Below are positions 8,429 through 17,110 of a stretch of DNA of 64,000 bases, piece after piece. The notes beneath the pieces are model-generated. The model searched no databases. It was not told the DNA's origin and worked only from the letters and a program-made list of their open reading frames with translations. Source of the DNA: Ruminococcus sp. (GTDB taxonomy: Bacteria > Bacillota > Clostridia > Oscillospirales > Ruminococcaceae); assembly GCA_017462565.1 (NCBI GenBank), contig JAFTQW010000014.1:62001-126000 (forward strand). Direction: 5' to 3'. How positions within the stretch are numbered: the first letter of the stretch is position 1; each line of letters opens with the position of its first letter. The position numbers and the translations under genes are program-made.

Positions 8429-8866
8429 TCATATGCAGCGATCATTTTCCGAATTGCCTGAATTACGATCAATTATATCCTGAAGAGTAATATTATCAAG
8501 ATAGTCCGTGATAACTTTGTTTAAGCCTTCCCAGACAAAAAGTGTTGAACATTCTGCTGCTCGTGGACAATCATTGTGATCAGATTCCAGACAAGCTACC
8601 GGAGCAAGATTTCCTTCAGTCATTCTGAGAATTCCGCCTACCGTATACTCTGACGGGGATTTTGCAAGCATATAGCCTCCTTTGTTGCCTCGGTTTGCTT
8701 TCAGAATGCCGCCTTTTCCTATAAGCGGAATAATTTGTTCAAGATATTTTTTTGAAATATTCTGTCTTTCAGCGATATCCTTTAAAGAAACATAATTTTC
8801 ATTGCCGTTAAGCGCAAGATCATAAAGCATACGCAAAGCGTATCTGCCCTTGGTAGAAATTTTCAT
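8429..8866 (-). CDS. Rrf2-family transcriptional regulator (IscR/CymR-like)
   Basis: This 145-residue protein begins with the family signature MKISTKGRYALRMLYDLA and a winged helix-turn-helix (YVSLKDIAERQNISKKYLEQII). Three cysteines (CLESDHNDCPRAAEC, around 93-107) are placed as in [2Fe-2S]-binding IscR-type members, so it may sense iron-sulfur cluster or cysteine status. It is not next to isc/suf or cysteine genes here. A palindrome over its own -10 box suggests autoregulation. Start ATG at 8866 follows AAAGGAG. Confidence 0.88.
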   Translation of the reverse strand: MKISTKGRYALRMLYDLALNGNENYVSLKDIAERQNISKKYLEQIIPLIGKGGILKANRGNKGGYMLAKSPSEYTVGGILRMTEGNLAPVACLESDHNDCPRAAECSTLFVWEGLNKVITDYLDNITLQDIIDRNSGNSENDRCI

Positions 8867-8901
8867 ATTATATAAGCTCCTTTCAGTATAAAACTGTTAT
8901 G

Positions 8902-8933
8902 CCTATTATAACATAGGTTTAATATGTTTTCAA
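8902..8933 (-). promoter_or_regulatory. Promoter and probable operator of the Rrf2 gene
   Basis: On the minus strand TTGAAA (8928-8933) and TATAAT (8905-8910) are 17 bp apart. The inverted repeat CCTAT-N6-ATAGG at 8902-8917 covers the -10 box, a place where a bound dimer would block polymerase. Use by the Rrf2 protein itself is inferred. Confidence 0.65.
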
Positions 8934-9061
8934 GACATTATTTGCTTTTTGAAAAAAATTTCTCCAAAAACATTCATCATTCCTGAAAAATTTAAGGTAA
9001 TTTTAAGATTCTTTCTCTATAATATAATCAAACGATACGAAAGGAGCGTGAGTTTTAAGAA

Positions 9062-9853
9062 ATGGCAATTAATACTTTTGCTCGTAAGGAGATAAAATTT
9101 CTTCTGAATATGCAGCAATATGAGAGCCTTATGAACGTTATTCATGAATATATGAACCCTGATAAATACTGCGTAGGCGGAAGAGAATACGGCATTTATA
9201 ACATATATTATGATACTCCGGATGACTTTCTTATAAGAGAGTCGCTTGCTAAACCCTATTATAAAGAAAAAATCAGACTTCGCAGCTATTATTCTCCCGC
9301 TGCGTCTGATGATACGGTTTTTCTTGAAATAAAAAAGAAAATCGGAGGTATTGTTACCAAAAGGAGAGTTTCAATGACTCTCGCCGAATCGGAAGCTTAT
9401 TTTTACGAACGCTCTAAGCCTGAGATCACCAAATATATTACAGAACAGGTTTTCCGTGAGCTTGACGTTTTTCTCGATCATTACCCTGTTGTTCCGAAGC
9501 AGTACATAAGTTATCAGAGAGAAGCATTTTTCGGCAAGGATAACAGCGATTTCCGCCTTACCTTCGACCGGAAGATCACTGAGCGGAGATACGATCTTGG
9601 TCTTGATTATGAAAGCTACGGCAATTTTATTATCGGTGAGGATCAGCGTCTTATGGAAGTAAAAGTTTCCGACGCTATACCGGATTGGCTTGTAGGAAAG
9701 CTTTCAGAGCTTCAGATCTATAAAACGAGCTTCTCTAAATACGGCAGAGCTTATGAGAATTTCGTTAAATCAAACATTGAAAAATCAGAACCTATAAAAA
9801 TTTCCGGTATTTCAATGGTCAACAACAATATATTAATTAACAGGAGTGTATGA
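9062..9853 (+). CDS. VTC-domain polyphosphate polymerase family protein
   Basis: The 263-residue product is a VTC domain of the triphosphate-tunnel type found in yeast vacuolar transporter chaperone. Basic and acidic strands that would line the tunnel are visible: ARKEIKFLL, KEKIRLRSYY, VFLEIKKKIGGIVTKRR, FDRKITERRYD and LMEVKV. Yeast VTC4 makes polyphosphate from ATP; bacterial members next to DUF4956 membrane proteins are poorly characterised. The gene is followed immediately by a DUF4956 gene and a surface carbohydrate-binding lipoprotein gene, so the three probably form one operon and act together at the cell envelope. Confidence 0.85.
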   Translation: MAINTFARKEIKFLLNMQQYESLMNVIHEYMNPDKYCVGGREYGIYNIYYDTPDDFLIRESLAKPYYKEKIRLRSYYSPAASDDTVFLEIKKKIGGIVTKRRVSMTLAESEAYFYERSKPEITKYITEQVFRELDVFLDHYPVVPKQYISYQREAFFGKDNSDFRLTFDRKITERRYDLGLDYESYGNFIIGEDQRLMEVKVSDAIPDWLVGKLSELQIYKTSFSKYGRAYENFVKSNIEKSEPIKISGISMVNNNILINRSV

Positions 9854-9857
9854 TATT

Positions 9858-10616
9858 ATGTTTCCAAACGGCTTTTTCGGCAATGTTCTTTCAAAATACG
9901 GCGAATCAAGTGAAACTGCTGATTCAATATTAAACAATACAGCAACGGCAACTGCTCTGACAGAGATAAAACCGGCTGAATTTTTCCTTTGCGTCGGAGC
10001 AGCTCTCGTTATCGGTTTCCTCATCAGCCTTATCTACATAGCGACTCATAAAAAGGAAGGCTATTCGCAAAGCTACGTTTTAACGATCATCATGCTTCCG
10101 ACTATAGTTTCGCTTATTCTTCTGCTTATAAGTACCCCTGCCGGCGCACTCAGCCTTGCCGGAGCATTTACCCTTGTAAGATTCAGAAGCGTTCCCGGCG
10201 ATCCGAAAGATATTGCATATATTTTCTTTGCAATGGCTACCGGAGTTGCCTGCGGTATCGGATATGTCGGCTTTGCAATCGTATTCTTTGTAATTCTCGG
10301 AATCGTTATGTTTGTTCTTTCTGCGGTCGATTTCGGAGGATGTAAGAGAAATCATATGACACTTAAAATCACTATCCCGGAAAACCTTGATTATCAGGGA
10401 GTTTTCGAGCCCGTTCTCAGCAGATACACAGCTTTTCACAAGCTCAGAAGAGTTAAAACCACTAACTTCGGTACACTTTTCGAGCTTATCTACAGCGTTG
10501 ATGTGTACGATGATATCGATCAGAAAAAATTCATCGACGAGCTTCGTGCGCTCAACGGCAACATGACTATCAATCTCGTATTTTTTAAGTACGATGATAA
10601 GGTCTATGAAAACTAA
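9858..10616 (+). CDS. DUF4956 integral membrane protein
   Basis: This protein of about 252 residues has four or five membrane helices between about 30 and 155, with the family-like segment ALSLAGAFTLVRFRSVPGDPKDIAYIFFAMATGVACGIGY, and a soluble C-terminal ferredoxin-like domain (about 170-250). DUF4956 proteins occur next to VTC-domain genes, as here, and are assumed to form the membrane partner. The ATG at 9858 was chosen because AGGAG at 9842-9846 is well spaced for it; a GTG at 9846 inside that ribosome-binding site is the alternative. The gene starts 4 bp after the VTC stop codon. Confidence 0.85.
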   Translation: MFPNGFFGNVLSKYGESSETADSILNNTATATALTEIKPAEFFLCVGAALVIGFLISLIYIATHKKEGYSQSYVLTIIMLPTIVSLILLLISTPAGALSLAGAFTLVRFRSVPGDPKDIAYIFFAMATGVACGIGYVGFAIVFFVILGIVMFVLSAVDFGGCKRNHMTLKITIPENLDYQGVFEPVLSRYTAFHKLRRVKTTNFGTLFELIYSVDVYDDIDQKKFIDELRALNGNMTINLVFFKYDDKVYEN

Positions 10617-10633
10617 TAAATTCCCTCTTGAAT

Positions 10634-10671
10634 ATTTGTCAGACCCTCAGTGCAGATTGGGTCTGGCAAAT
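10634..10671 (+). terminator. Hairpin between DUF4956 and the surface-protein gene
   Basis: The arms ATTTGTCAGACCC and GGGTCTGGCAAAT form a 13-bp stem (one G-U-type mismatch). The T-run behind it is weak, so it may be a partial terminator or an mRNA-stabilising hairpin setting a different level for the last gene. Confidence 0.55.
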
Positions 10672-10700
10672 TTCGTATTTATGAAAAGGAGAGTAAAATT

Positions 10701-12143
10701 ATGAAATACAGAAAAGTTCTTGCAGCAGCGCTTTCGCTGGCTATCATATCAGGAGTATGTTCGTGCGGAAAAAACAGCAGCAGTTCCGAAAAAGCTCCTG
10801 AAATAGCCGGAAATACAGAGATTATTTCAGAAGAAGAAAAAAATACAGATGAAGATTCAGATAAAATAGGTGATAAAAAATCCAATAATTCATCTAAAAC
10901 AACAACGTCAGTTTCTTCAGATTCAAACAGCGCAAAAACTACATCAACTACCGCTAAAGGCTTTGTAGCCGGTGGAAACACTTTAACCACTACATCTGCA
11001 CCGAAAAAAACTCCATCAGCCACTGCTGCCAATAATTCCGGCACGGGAGGAAATACTCATCAGCCATCCGGAGGAAATACATCTCAGCATCCGGCAGGAA
11101 ACGTTTCGTCCGGAGGAAACGCCTCTTCATCAGGCGGAAACAACTCCGGAGGCACAAGCACGGGCGGAAATTCCGGTGGAAATTCAAGTGGAAATGAACC
11201 TGCAACTTCTCCTGTCGATACGCCGAGTGAAGAGAAATACACAGCTTCGGTCACTCTTGGCTCTTCGCCCACTTTTACCGGAAGCAACGTTTCTGTTGAG
11301 GGCTCTGTTGTTAAAATAAATGCAGGCGGAGATTATATTTTCACGGGCAGCGTTTCAGACGGTCAGATCTATATCAATACTCAAACAGAGGAAAAGATAA
11401 CTCTGGTTCTGAACGGCGTAGATATTTCCAACTCGTCCGGTCCGGCAATTTTTATTGACGAAGCTAAAAAATGCACTATAAAGATAAAAGAAGGTTCGGT
11501 CAATAATCTCAGCGACGGAGGCAAGGATAAAATCAACGACGGAGTTATTTTCTCCAACGATACCTTACGTTTTAAGGGCGGCGGGGAATTGAATATCACG
11601 TCTGGTAACGCTCATGGAATCGCAAGCGACGACGATATCATTATAGAAAACGGAACATACAACATCACCTCTGTAAAGTCCGGAATTTTTGCCCATGACG
11701 ATATAACCATAAGCGGTGGAAATCTTGATATAAAAGGAGGTACAAACGGTATAAAATCAAAGGGAACGATCAATATAAGCGGTGGAAATTCCATTATTTC
11801 GGGAGGAACGAAGGAAGAAAAAAGTTCGATTTACTCGGCTGGAGCGTTCAATTATTCAGGAGGTTACGTTTTTGCCGCAGGAAATATGGTCTCTGCCCCG
11901 ACAAATACCGACATACCTTACATTGTAGTTGATTTAGGTACGTCGTTTCCTGCCGGAAGCGAGGTTGAAATGATTCTCGACGGCGTTCAGATGTCAGATT
12001 TTGTTCCGCATAATAATTTCCGCTGTCTGATGATGCTTGCTCCGGAAGTCTCTGTCGGAAGCAGTTTTTATACTGTGATCAACGGCAGTGCCTCTGAAAC
12101 AAATACGGTTAATGAAATTCAGAATATTTTTAATATTAATTAA
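10701..12143 (+). CDS. DUF4353 carbohydrate-binding surface lipoprotein (Cthe_2159-like)
   Basis: Start ATG 10701 (MKYRKVLAAALSL) follows AAAGGAGAG and gives a lipoprotein signal with lipobox GVCSC. Residues about 25-185 are a Ser/Thr/Gly/Asn-rich linker with many GGN repeats. Residues about 195-480 are a right-handed beta-helix with repeating turns (ENGTYNITS, ISGGNLDIKGG, KSKGTINISGG), the pattern of DUF4353 proteins. Clostridium thermocellum Cthe_2159 of this family binds cellulose and polygalacturonate. It is the third gene of the VTC/DUF4956 cluster and presumably displays a glycan-binding fold at the cell surface. Confidence 0.82.
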   Translation: MKYRKVLAAALSLAIISGVCSCGKNSSSSEKAPEIAGNTEIISEEEKNTDEDSDKIGDKKSNNSSKTTTSVSSDSNSAKTTSTTAKGFVAGGNTLTTTSAPKKTPSATAANNSGTGGNTHQPSGGNTSQHPAGNVSSGGNASSSGGNNSGGTSTGGNSGGNSSGNEPATSPVDTPSEEKYTASVTLGSSPTFTGSNVSVEGSVVKINAGGDYIFTGSVSDGQIYINTQTEEKITLVLNGVDISNSSGPAIFIDEAKKCTIKIKEGSVNNLSDGGKDKINDGVIFSNDTLRFKGGGELNITSGNAHGIASDDDIIIENGTYNITSVKSGIFAHDDITISGGNLDIKGGTNGIKSKGTINISGGNSIISGGTKEEKSSIYSAGAFNYSGGYVFAAGNMVSAPTNTDIPYIVVDLGTSFPAGSEVEMILDGVQMSDFVPHNNFRCLMMLAPEVSVGSSFYTVINGSASETNTVNEIQNIFNIN

Positions 12144-12594
12144 CAGTATTATAAATTAATTTATCATGAATATATATTATATTATAATCAATTTACAAAA
12201 AATTAACTATAAATTTATCACAAAAAGTGCTCTAAAATACACTAAAGTATAGTTGTGTGTATTATTATATATTGCAATGCTGTCGATTTTGCAATATAAT
12301 ATATACAGCAAATGAAAATACTGGTATTTAGTTTCAAGCGTTCTCCCTCTCATACGCTTGATACTGAATATCAGCTTGCTTGCAATCGCAAAAACGATTT
12401 GCTAACTAATAAAACAAAATCCCCTTTCATTTGTAATTTTTCATGTTTTCTATTCTCAGTAATTTATTTTAACTTGTTATTCTTTATGCGTTCCGCAGTG
12501 CTAAAGCGGTTTTCCGTTTGGAGCGTCATTGCCTTCCCTAACAGGAAGGATTTTTTTGCTTTGTGAAACTTGTGTGAAAAATTATATAATTCCA
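12144..12594. other. Gene-free AT-rich gap with hairpins
   Basis: This stretch between the surface protein and the RHH gene shows no convincing gene; an 84-codon reading frame at 12312-12566 has no ribosome-binding site and unlikely composition. A hairpin forms between TATATATTGCAA near 12266 and TTGCAATATAATATA near 12289. A second, GC-richer hairpin with arms CCTTCC and GGAAGG (12532-12549) runs into seven Ts and looks like a terminator of a short + strand transcript, or of long readthrough from upstream. Confidence 0.5.
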
Positions 12595-12623
12595 TTGACA
12601 AATTCTATAATCAGTGATATATT
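12595..12623 (+). promoter_or_regulatory. Promoter of the RHH-clpB operon
   Basis: TTGACA (12595-12600) and TATATT (12618-12623) are 17 bp apart. No HrcA CIRCE repeat and no CtsR heptad repeat is visible around it, although the operon contains clpB. Confidence 0.75.
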
Positions 12624-12665
12624 ATTCTTGTAAGGAAAATAACACAAAAACAAAGGAGGTCGGTT

Positions 12666-13307
12666 ATGAAACGCAGCGTTTATAGTCTCGTTTTATCCGA
12701 TGACGTTATAAAAGCCGTTGACAAAGAGGCTTATCGGCGAGGGACAAGTCGCTCTAATCTTATCAATCAGATTCTCGCAGAACAGCTTTCCTGCATTACT
12801 CCTGAAATGAGAATGCGTGATATTTTCGATGCAGTTTCAGGGCTTGTAAACGAAAATTTTCAGATTCAGCAGCAGCGTTCTGCTTCTCTTATGACTCTGA
12901 AAACTGCTCTTGAATATAAGTACCGTCCGACTATTAATTATAAGGTCGAGCTGGAACGCTCTCCCGAAAATTTTCTGGGAACATTAAAAGTTCAGATTCG
13001 TACTCAAAGCGAAAATCTTATAGAAATGTTCAACAGTTTTTTCGTTTACAGAATCAAATTTGAAATGTTTCAGCTTGCCGCTCATGGTTATAATAATTAT
13101 ACCTGCGATTTATCATCGGGATTGTTTACAAGAAAGTTTCTTAACAGCTCTCTCAGTGAAGAGAAAGCAGGAATGGCTATCAGCCGCTATCTGACTAATC
13201 TTAACGATTCGATTCAAATATTTTTTTCAGCTCCGCAAAACTTCAGTAAATATGCTCCGGAGCTTGAAAATGATTATAAAAAAATGCTTAAAGAATTTGT
13301 AATTTAG
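12666..13307 (+). CDS. Ribbon-helix-helix protein of unknown role, upstream of clpB
   Basis: This 213-residue protein begins with a CopG/Arc-type ribbon-helix-helix (KRSVYSLVLSDDVIKAVDKEAYRRGTSRSNLINQIL, residues about 2-38). The rest, about 170 residues, is a helical domain I do not recognise, with FNSFFVYRIKFEMFQLA and a C-terminal APELENDYKKMLKEF. RHH domains bind DNA as dimers through the beta-strand. The start follows AAAGGAGG. Only 12 bp separate it from clpB, so it is cotranscribed and may be a regulator of that operon or a partner of the chaperone; both are inference. Confidence 0.7.
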   Translation: MKRSVYSLVLSDDVIKAVDKEAYRRGTSRSNLINQILAEQLSCITPEMRMRDIFDAVSGLVNENFQIQQQRSASLMTLKTALEYKYRPTINYKVELERSPENFLGTLKVQIRTQSENLIEMFNSFFVYRIKFEMFQLAAHGYNNYTCDLSSGLFTRKFLNSSLSEEKAGMAISRYLTNLNDSIQIFFSAPQNFSKYAPELENDYKKMLKEFVI

Positions 13308-13319
13308 GAGGAATTGTTT

Positions 13320-15917
13320 ATGAACGCAGAGAAATTAACTCAGAAATCTATGGACGCCGTAAGAAAGGCTCAAAGCATTGCTGTTATGCACTCCAATCAG
13401 ATAATCGAGCCAATTCATCTTCTTGCCGGACTTCTTAAACAGGAGAACGGTCTTATTCCACAGCTTCTGCGTAAAATGAATATCGACGCAGATATTTTTG
13501 AATCTGAAACAGATAAAAAGCTCGATTCTCTTCCTAAGGTAACGGGAAGCGGACGAAGCAGCAATATCGGAATTTCATCCGAGAGCGATCGTGTTCTTAC
13601 TTCCGCCGAAAAAATTGCTTCCGATATGAAAGATGAATTTATCTCAGTCGAACATATCATGCTCGCTCTTATTGACAGTAAGGACAAGGATGTTTCTCAG
13701 CTTTGCAAAACTTTTAATATCAGCCGTGAAAATTTCCTCAGCGCCCTTATGTCTGTACGGGGAAATACCAGAGTTACAACGGAAAATCCGGAAGATACCT
13801 ACGATGTTCTTGCAAAATACGGTCAGGAGCTTGTCGAGCTGGCACGTAAAAATAAGCTTGATCCCGTTATCGGACGTGACAGCGAAATAAGAAACGTTAT
13901 CCGTATTCTTTCCAGAAAAACCAAAAATAATCCTGTTCTTATCGGTGAACCCGGAGTCGGAAAAACTGCCATTGCCGAAGGACTTGCTCTCAGAATCGTG
14001 GCGGGAGATGTTCCTGACAGTCTTAAAGACCGTAAAGTTTTCTCGCTTGATATGGGAGCTTTGGTTGCCGGAGCTAAATACCGTGGTGAATTTGAAGAGA
14101 GGCTTAAAGCCGTTCTTAATGAGATAAAAAACAGCAACGGTCAGATACTGCTCTTTATTGACGAGCTTCACACTATCGTCGGCGCAGGCAAATCCGACGG
14201 TGCAATGGATGCGGGAAATCTCCTTAAACCTATGCTTGCCAGAGGCGAACTCCACTGCATCGGCGCAACAACGCTGAACGAGTACCGTCAGTATATTGAG
14301 AAGGATCCGGCTCTTGAACGTCGTTTCCAGCCTGTTATGGTCGATGAACCATCCGTTGAGGATACTATATCTATCCTTCGTGGACTTAAAGAACGCTATG
14401 AGGTTTTCCACGGCGTTAAAATTCACGATAACGCTCTGATTTCTGCCGCCGTCCTCTCAAACCGATATATAACTGACAGATTCCTTCCGGATAAGGCTAT
14501 CGACCTTATTGACGAAGCCTGCGCTACTATCCGTACTGAAATGGACTCGATGCCCACCGAACTTGACGTTATTTCACGCAAAATCGTTCAGCTCGAAATC
14601 GAAGAAGCAGCTCTAAAAAAGGAAAACGACAACATCTCTAAAGAACATCTTGAGGAGATTCGCAAAGAGCTTTCCGAGCTTCGTGAACAGTTCAGCGAGA
14701 TGAAAGCTAAATGGGAAAATGAGAAGACCGATATTTCCGCCGTTCAGAAACTCCGTGAAGAAATCGAAGCCGTAGGCGGAGAAATCGACCGTGCCGAGCG
14801 TGAATACGACCTTAACAAAGCCGCAGAGCTGAAATACGGCAGACTGCCGCAGCTTCAGAAAGAGCTTGAAGAGCTTGAACACAAGGCTGAACATGACGTT
14901 GAAAACGGCAGACTTCTTCGTGATAAAGTAACAGAAGAAGAAATTGCCAAAATTGTTTGCCGCTGGACAGGAATACCGGTTTCCAAGCTTATGGAGGGTG
15001 AAAAGGAAAAAATACTCGGTCTTGAAGGGCTGCTCCATAAACGGGTTATCGGTCAAGATGAAGCCGTTACAAAGGTCAGCGAAGCTATTCTCCGTTCAAG
15101 AGCCGGTATTCAGGATCCGGACAGACCTATCGGTTCGTTCCTGTTCCTCGGTCCGACGGGTGTCGGTAAAACCGAGCTTGCAAAAGCTCTTTCGGAAATC
15201 CTTTTCGATGACGAACGCAATATAATCCGTATTGACATGAGCGAATATATGGAGAAATTCAGCGTAAGCCGTCTTATCGGAGCGCCTCCCGGATATGTCG
15301 GCTACGACGAGGGCGGTCAGCTTACCGAAGCCGTGAGAAGAAAACCCTATTCAGTCGTTCTTTTTGATGAGATTGAAAAAGCTCATCCTGATGTTTTCAA
15401 TATTCTGCTTCAGGTTCTCGATGACGGAAGAATTACCGATTCACAAGGCAGAACAGTTGATTTCAAGAACACTATAATCATTCTTACCTCAAATCTCGGT
15501 TCGCCGTATATCCTTGACGGCATTGATTCTGACGGTGAAATCACTGAAGAAGCAAGAGCAAAAGTAGAATCGCTTCTGAAACAGCAGTTCCGTCCGGAAT
15601 TCCTTAATCGTCTTGATGAAATAATCTTCTATAAGCCTCTTGCCAAAACTGAGATCATTAAAATCGTTGATCTTATGCTCAGTGATCTTCAAAAACGTCT
15701 TGATGATAAACATCTGCGTATAAACGTCAGTGAAGCTGCCAAGAATTATATTGTTGAATGCGGATACGATCCTAACTTCGGCGCAAGACCGCTGAGACGA
15801 TTTATCCAGAGCCGAGTCGAAACTCTTGCCGCTAAAAAAATCATCGGCAGCAATCTTTCAGCCGGCGATATCATTGATATCGACCTCGATGAAAACGGAG
15901 TTCTCACAGCTGATTAA
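13320..15917 (+). CDS. clpB: ATP-dependent disaggregase ClpB
   Basis: The 865-residue AAA+ chaperone resolubilises aggregated proteins with DnaK. Visible are the N-terminal Clp repeats (about 1-145), the first ATPase domain with GEPGVGKT and [10 protein letters not shown], the coiled-coil middle domain (about 400-520, heptad-rich [17 protein letters not shown]) that separates ClpB from ClpC, and the second ATPase domain with [14 protein letters not shown] and [35 protein letters not shown]. Start ATG 13320 follows AGGAGG at 13306; a TTG 6 bp upstream is less well placed. It follows the RHH gene directly. Confidence 0.95.
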   Translation: MNAEKLTQKSMDAVRKAQSIAVMHSNQIIEPIHLLAGLLKQENGLIPQLLRKMNIDADIFESETDKKLDSLPKVTGSGRSSNIGISSESDRVLTSAEKIASDMKDEFISVEHIMLALIDSKDKDVSQLCKTFNISRENFLSALMSVRGNTRVTTENPEDTYDVLAKYGQELVELARKNKLDPVIGRDSEIRNVIRILSRKTKNNPVLIGEPGVGKTAIAEGLALRIVAGDVPDSLKDRKVFSLDMGALVAGAKYRGEFEERLKAVLNEIKNSNGQILLFIDELHTIVGAGKSDGAMDAGNLLKPMLARGELHCIGATTLNEYRQYIEKDPALERRFQPVMVDEPSVEDTISILRGLKERYEVFHGVKIHDNALISAAVLSNRYITDRFLPDKAIDLIDEACATIRTEMDSMPTELDVISRKIVQLEIEEAALKKENDNISKEHLEEIRKELSELREQFSEMKAKWENEKTDISAVQKLREEIEAVGGEIDRAEREYDLNKAAELKYGRLPQLQKELEELEHKAEHDVENGRLLRDKVTEEEIAKIVCRWTGIPVSKLMEGEKEKILGLEGLLHKRVIGQDEAVTKVSEAILRSRAGIQDPDRPIGSFLFLGPTGVGKTELAKALSEILFDDERNIIRIDMSEYMEKFSVSRLIGAPPGYVGYDEGGQLTEAVRRKPYSVVLFDEIEKAHPDVFNILLQVLDDGRITDSQGRTVDFKNTIIILTSNLGSPYILDGIDSDGEITEEARAKVESLLKQQFRPEFLNRLDEIIFYKPLAKTEIIKIVDLMLSDLQKRLDDKHLRINVSEAAKNYIVECGYDPNFGARPLRRFIQSRVETLAAKKIIGSNLSAGDIIDIDLDENGVLTAD

Positions 15918-16033
15918 TTTCTTTTATATTGGCTTAAAACCGCAAAATTACTTGATTCTATAGCTGTTTTATATAAAAAAATAGCGTTAGATAGCCAAAT
16001 ACAAGGTCATTTTGTCATTTTTTTCTCAATTCC

Positions 16034-16062
16034 TTGACAAATAGAAATAAAGGGTATATAAT
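16034..16062 (+). promoter_or_regulatory. Promoter of the HU operon
   Basis: TTGACA (16034-16039) and TATAAT (16057-16062) with a 17-bp spacer, about 40 bp before the HU start. The perfect boxes fit a highly expressed nucleoid protein. Confidence 0.85.
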
Positions 16063-16100
16063 TCAATTGTAAAAAAACAAGATATATGGAGGATACAAAA

Positions 16101-16376
16101 ATGACTAAAACAGAATTAATCAGCTCAGTTGCCGAAAAAACCGACTTGACCAAGAAGAACGCTGAAGCAGTTGTAAATGCGGTTATCGCTACAATTACGG
16201 ATGCTCTTGTAAACGGCGACAAGGTTTCTATCGTTGGTTTCGGTACATTTGAAGTTCGTGACCGTAAGGAAAAACAGGTACTTAACCCACAGACACATCA
16301 GATGATGACTGCTCCTGCTTCAAAGGCTCCCGCTTTTAAGGCTGGTCAGGCATTAAAGAACGCCGTAAACAAGTAA
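16101..16376 (+). CDS. hup: DNA-binding protein HU
   Basis: The 91-residue histone-like protein compacts and bends DNA as a dimer. It carries the family signature GFGTFEVRDRKEKQVLNPQT and the N-terminal helical pair starting MTKTELISSVAEKT. The ATG at 16101 is preceded by TGGAGG at 16086; an ATG 15 bp upstream overlaps that ribosome-binding site and is rejected. It is cotranscribed with the small basic protein that follows 18 bp later. Confidence 0.95.
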   Translation: MTKTELISSVAEKTDLTKKNAEAVVNAVIATITDALVNGDKVSIVGFGTFEVRDRKEKQVLNPQTHQMMTAPASKAPAFKAGQALKNAVNK

Positions 16377-16394
16377 TTTTAGGAGGATTTTATT

Positions 16395-16745
16395 ATGCCA
16401 AGAGCTAAAAAGACATCTACTGCTGCAACAGCTAAAAAAGAAGTAAAGGCTGCTGTAACTGCTGCTCCTGTTGAGGAGACAAAACCCGTTGAAGAAAAGA
16501 ATCCGGTTGAAGAAAAGAAAACTGCCGCTAAGAAGACTGTTTCAAAGAGCGCTTCTGCCGTTGAGACAAAGGTTGTTATTCAGGCAAACGGTTCAGAAGT
16601 AATTGCTGCTGATCTCGTTGAAAAAGCAAAGGCTGCTGCCGGCGTTAAGAGCATAAAGAAGGTTGACGTTTACGTTAAGCCTGAAGTAAACAAGGTTTAC
16701 TATGTTGTAAACGGCGACACATTCGGTGATTTTGACCTCTTTTAA
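16395..16745 (+). CDS. DUF6465-type protein with Lys/Ala-rich tail
   Basis: The 116-residue protein has a basic, Ala/Lys/Glu-rich N-terminal half (residues 1-55, with repeats of PVEEKK) that resembles histone H1-like tails. A small folded C-terminal domain follows (TKVVIQANGSEVIAADLVEKAKAAAGVKSIKKVDVYVKPEVNKVYYVVNGDTFGDFDLF). The C-terminal domain fits the DUF6465 family of Clostridia. Following HU in the same transcript suggests a chromosome-associated role, but the function is unknown. Start follows AGGAGG. Confidence 0.75.
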   Translation: MPRAKKTSTAATAKKEVKAAVTAAPVEETKPVEEKNPVEEKKTAAKKTVSKSASAVETKVVIQANGSEVIAADLVEKAKAAAGVKSIKKVDVYVKPEVNKVYYVVNGDTFGDFDLF

Positions 16746-16756
16746 TCTATATTGAA

Positions 16757-16790
16757 CAAAAAGGCTTCGGATTTGCTCCGAAGCTTTTTC
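16757..16790 (+). terminator. Terminator of the HU operon
   Basis: Arms GGCTTCGGA and TCCGAAGC with a 5-base loop and five Ts, 12 bp after the DUF6465 stop codon. Confidence 0.9.
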
Positions 16791-16843
16791 GTAAGTTCCT
16801 ACATTGCAGGTCAGTAATTTGTGATAGCATTTAGTATAATATG

Positions 16844-16881
16844 AAAAGAGGCAATGTACATTGTACATCAGCCTCTTTTTA
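16844..16881 (-). terminator. Terminator of the dockerin metalloprotease gene
   Basis: AAAAGAGGC and GCCTCTTTTT form the outer stem, with the palindrome ATGTACATTGTACAT in the loop region. It is almost identical to the terminator at 18643-18680. Confidence 0.85.
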
Positions 16882-16885
16882 TTAA

Positions 16886-17110
16886 TTATTCTTTTTCAGG
16901 AAGTTCTGATATGATCTCCAGCTTATATTTCTGGATTGCAAGAGCGTCATTATTGGTAACTCCGTCGCCTGTATTATAACAATCGGCATTCTTCAATCCC
17001 TGATCTGTAATATGACTTGGATCGGAACCTTGCAGCCCGTATTTATCAGGATTTGCGAGCGACTGCATTACCAATACCGCATCCGACATATCTATCTGAC
17101 CATCGCAGTT
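16886..17110 (-). repeat. Duplicated dockerin 3' end, copy 1
   Basis: The DNA encoding the last 75 or so residues, together with the stop codon, the linker and the terminator, is closely similar to 18686-18920. The match goes beyond the coding region, so the two copies come from one duplication or from gene conversion. Confidence 0.8.

Noticed and set aside
12312-12566. 84-codon + strand reading frame in the gap before the RHH gene
   Set aside because: No ribosome-binding site, unlikely composition for this genome, and it runs across terminator-like hairpins.
13644-14426. 260-codon minus-strand reading frame inside clpB
   Set aside because: It is the antisense shadow of a strongly conserved AAA+ gene, with no start signals of its own.
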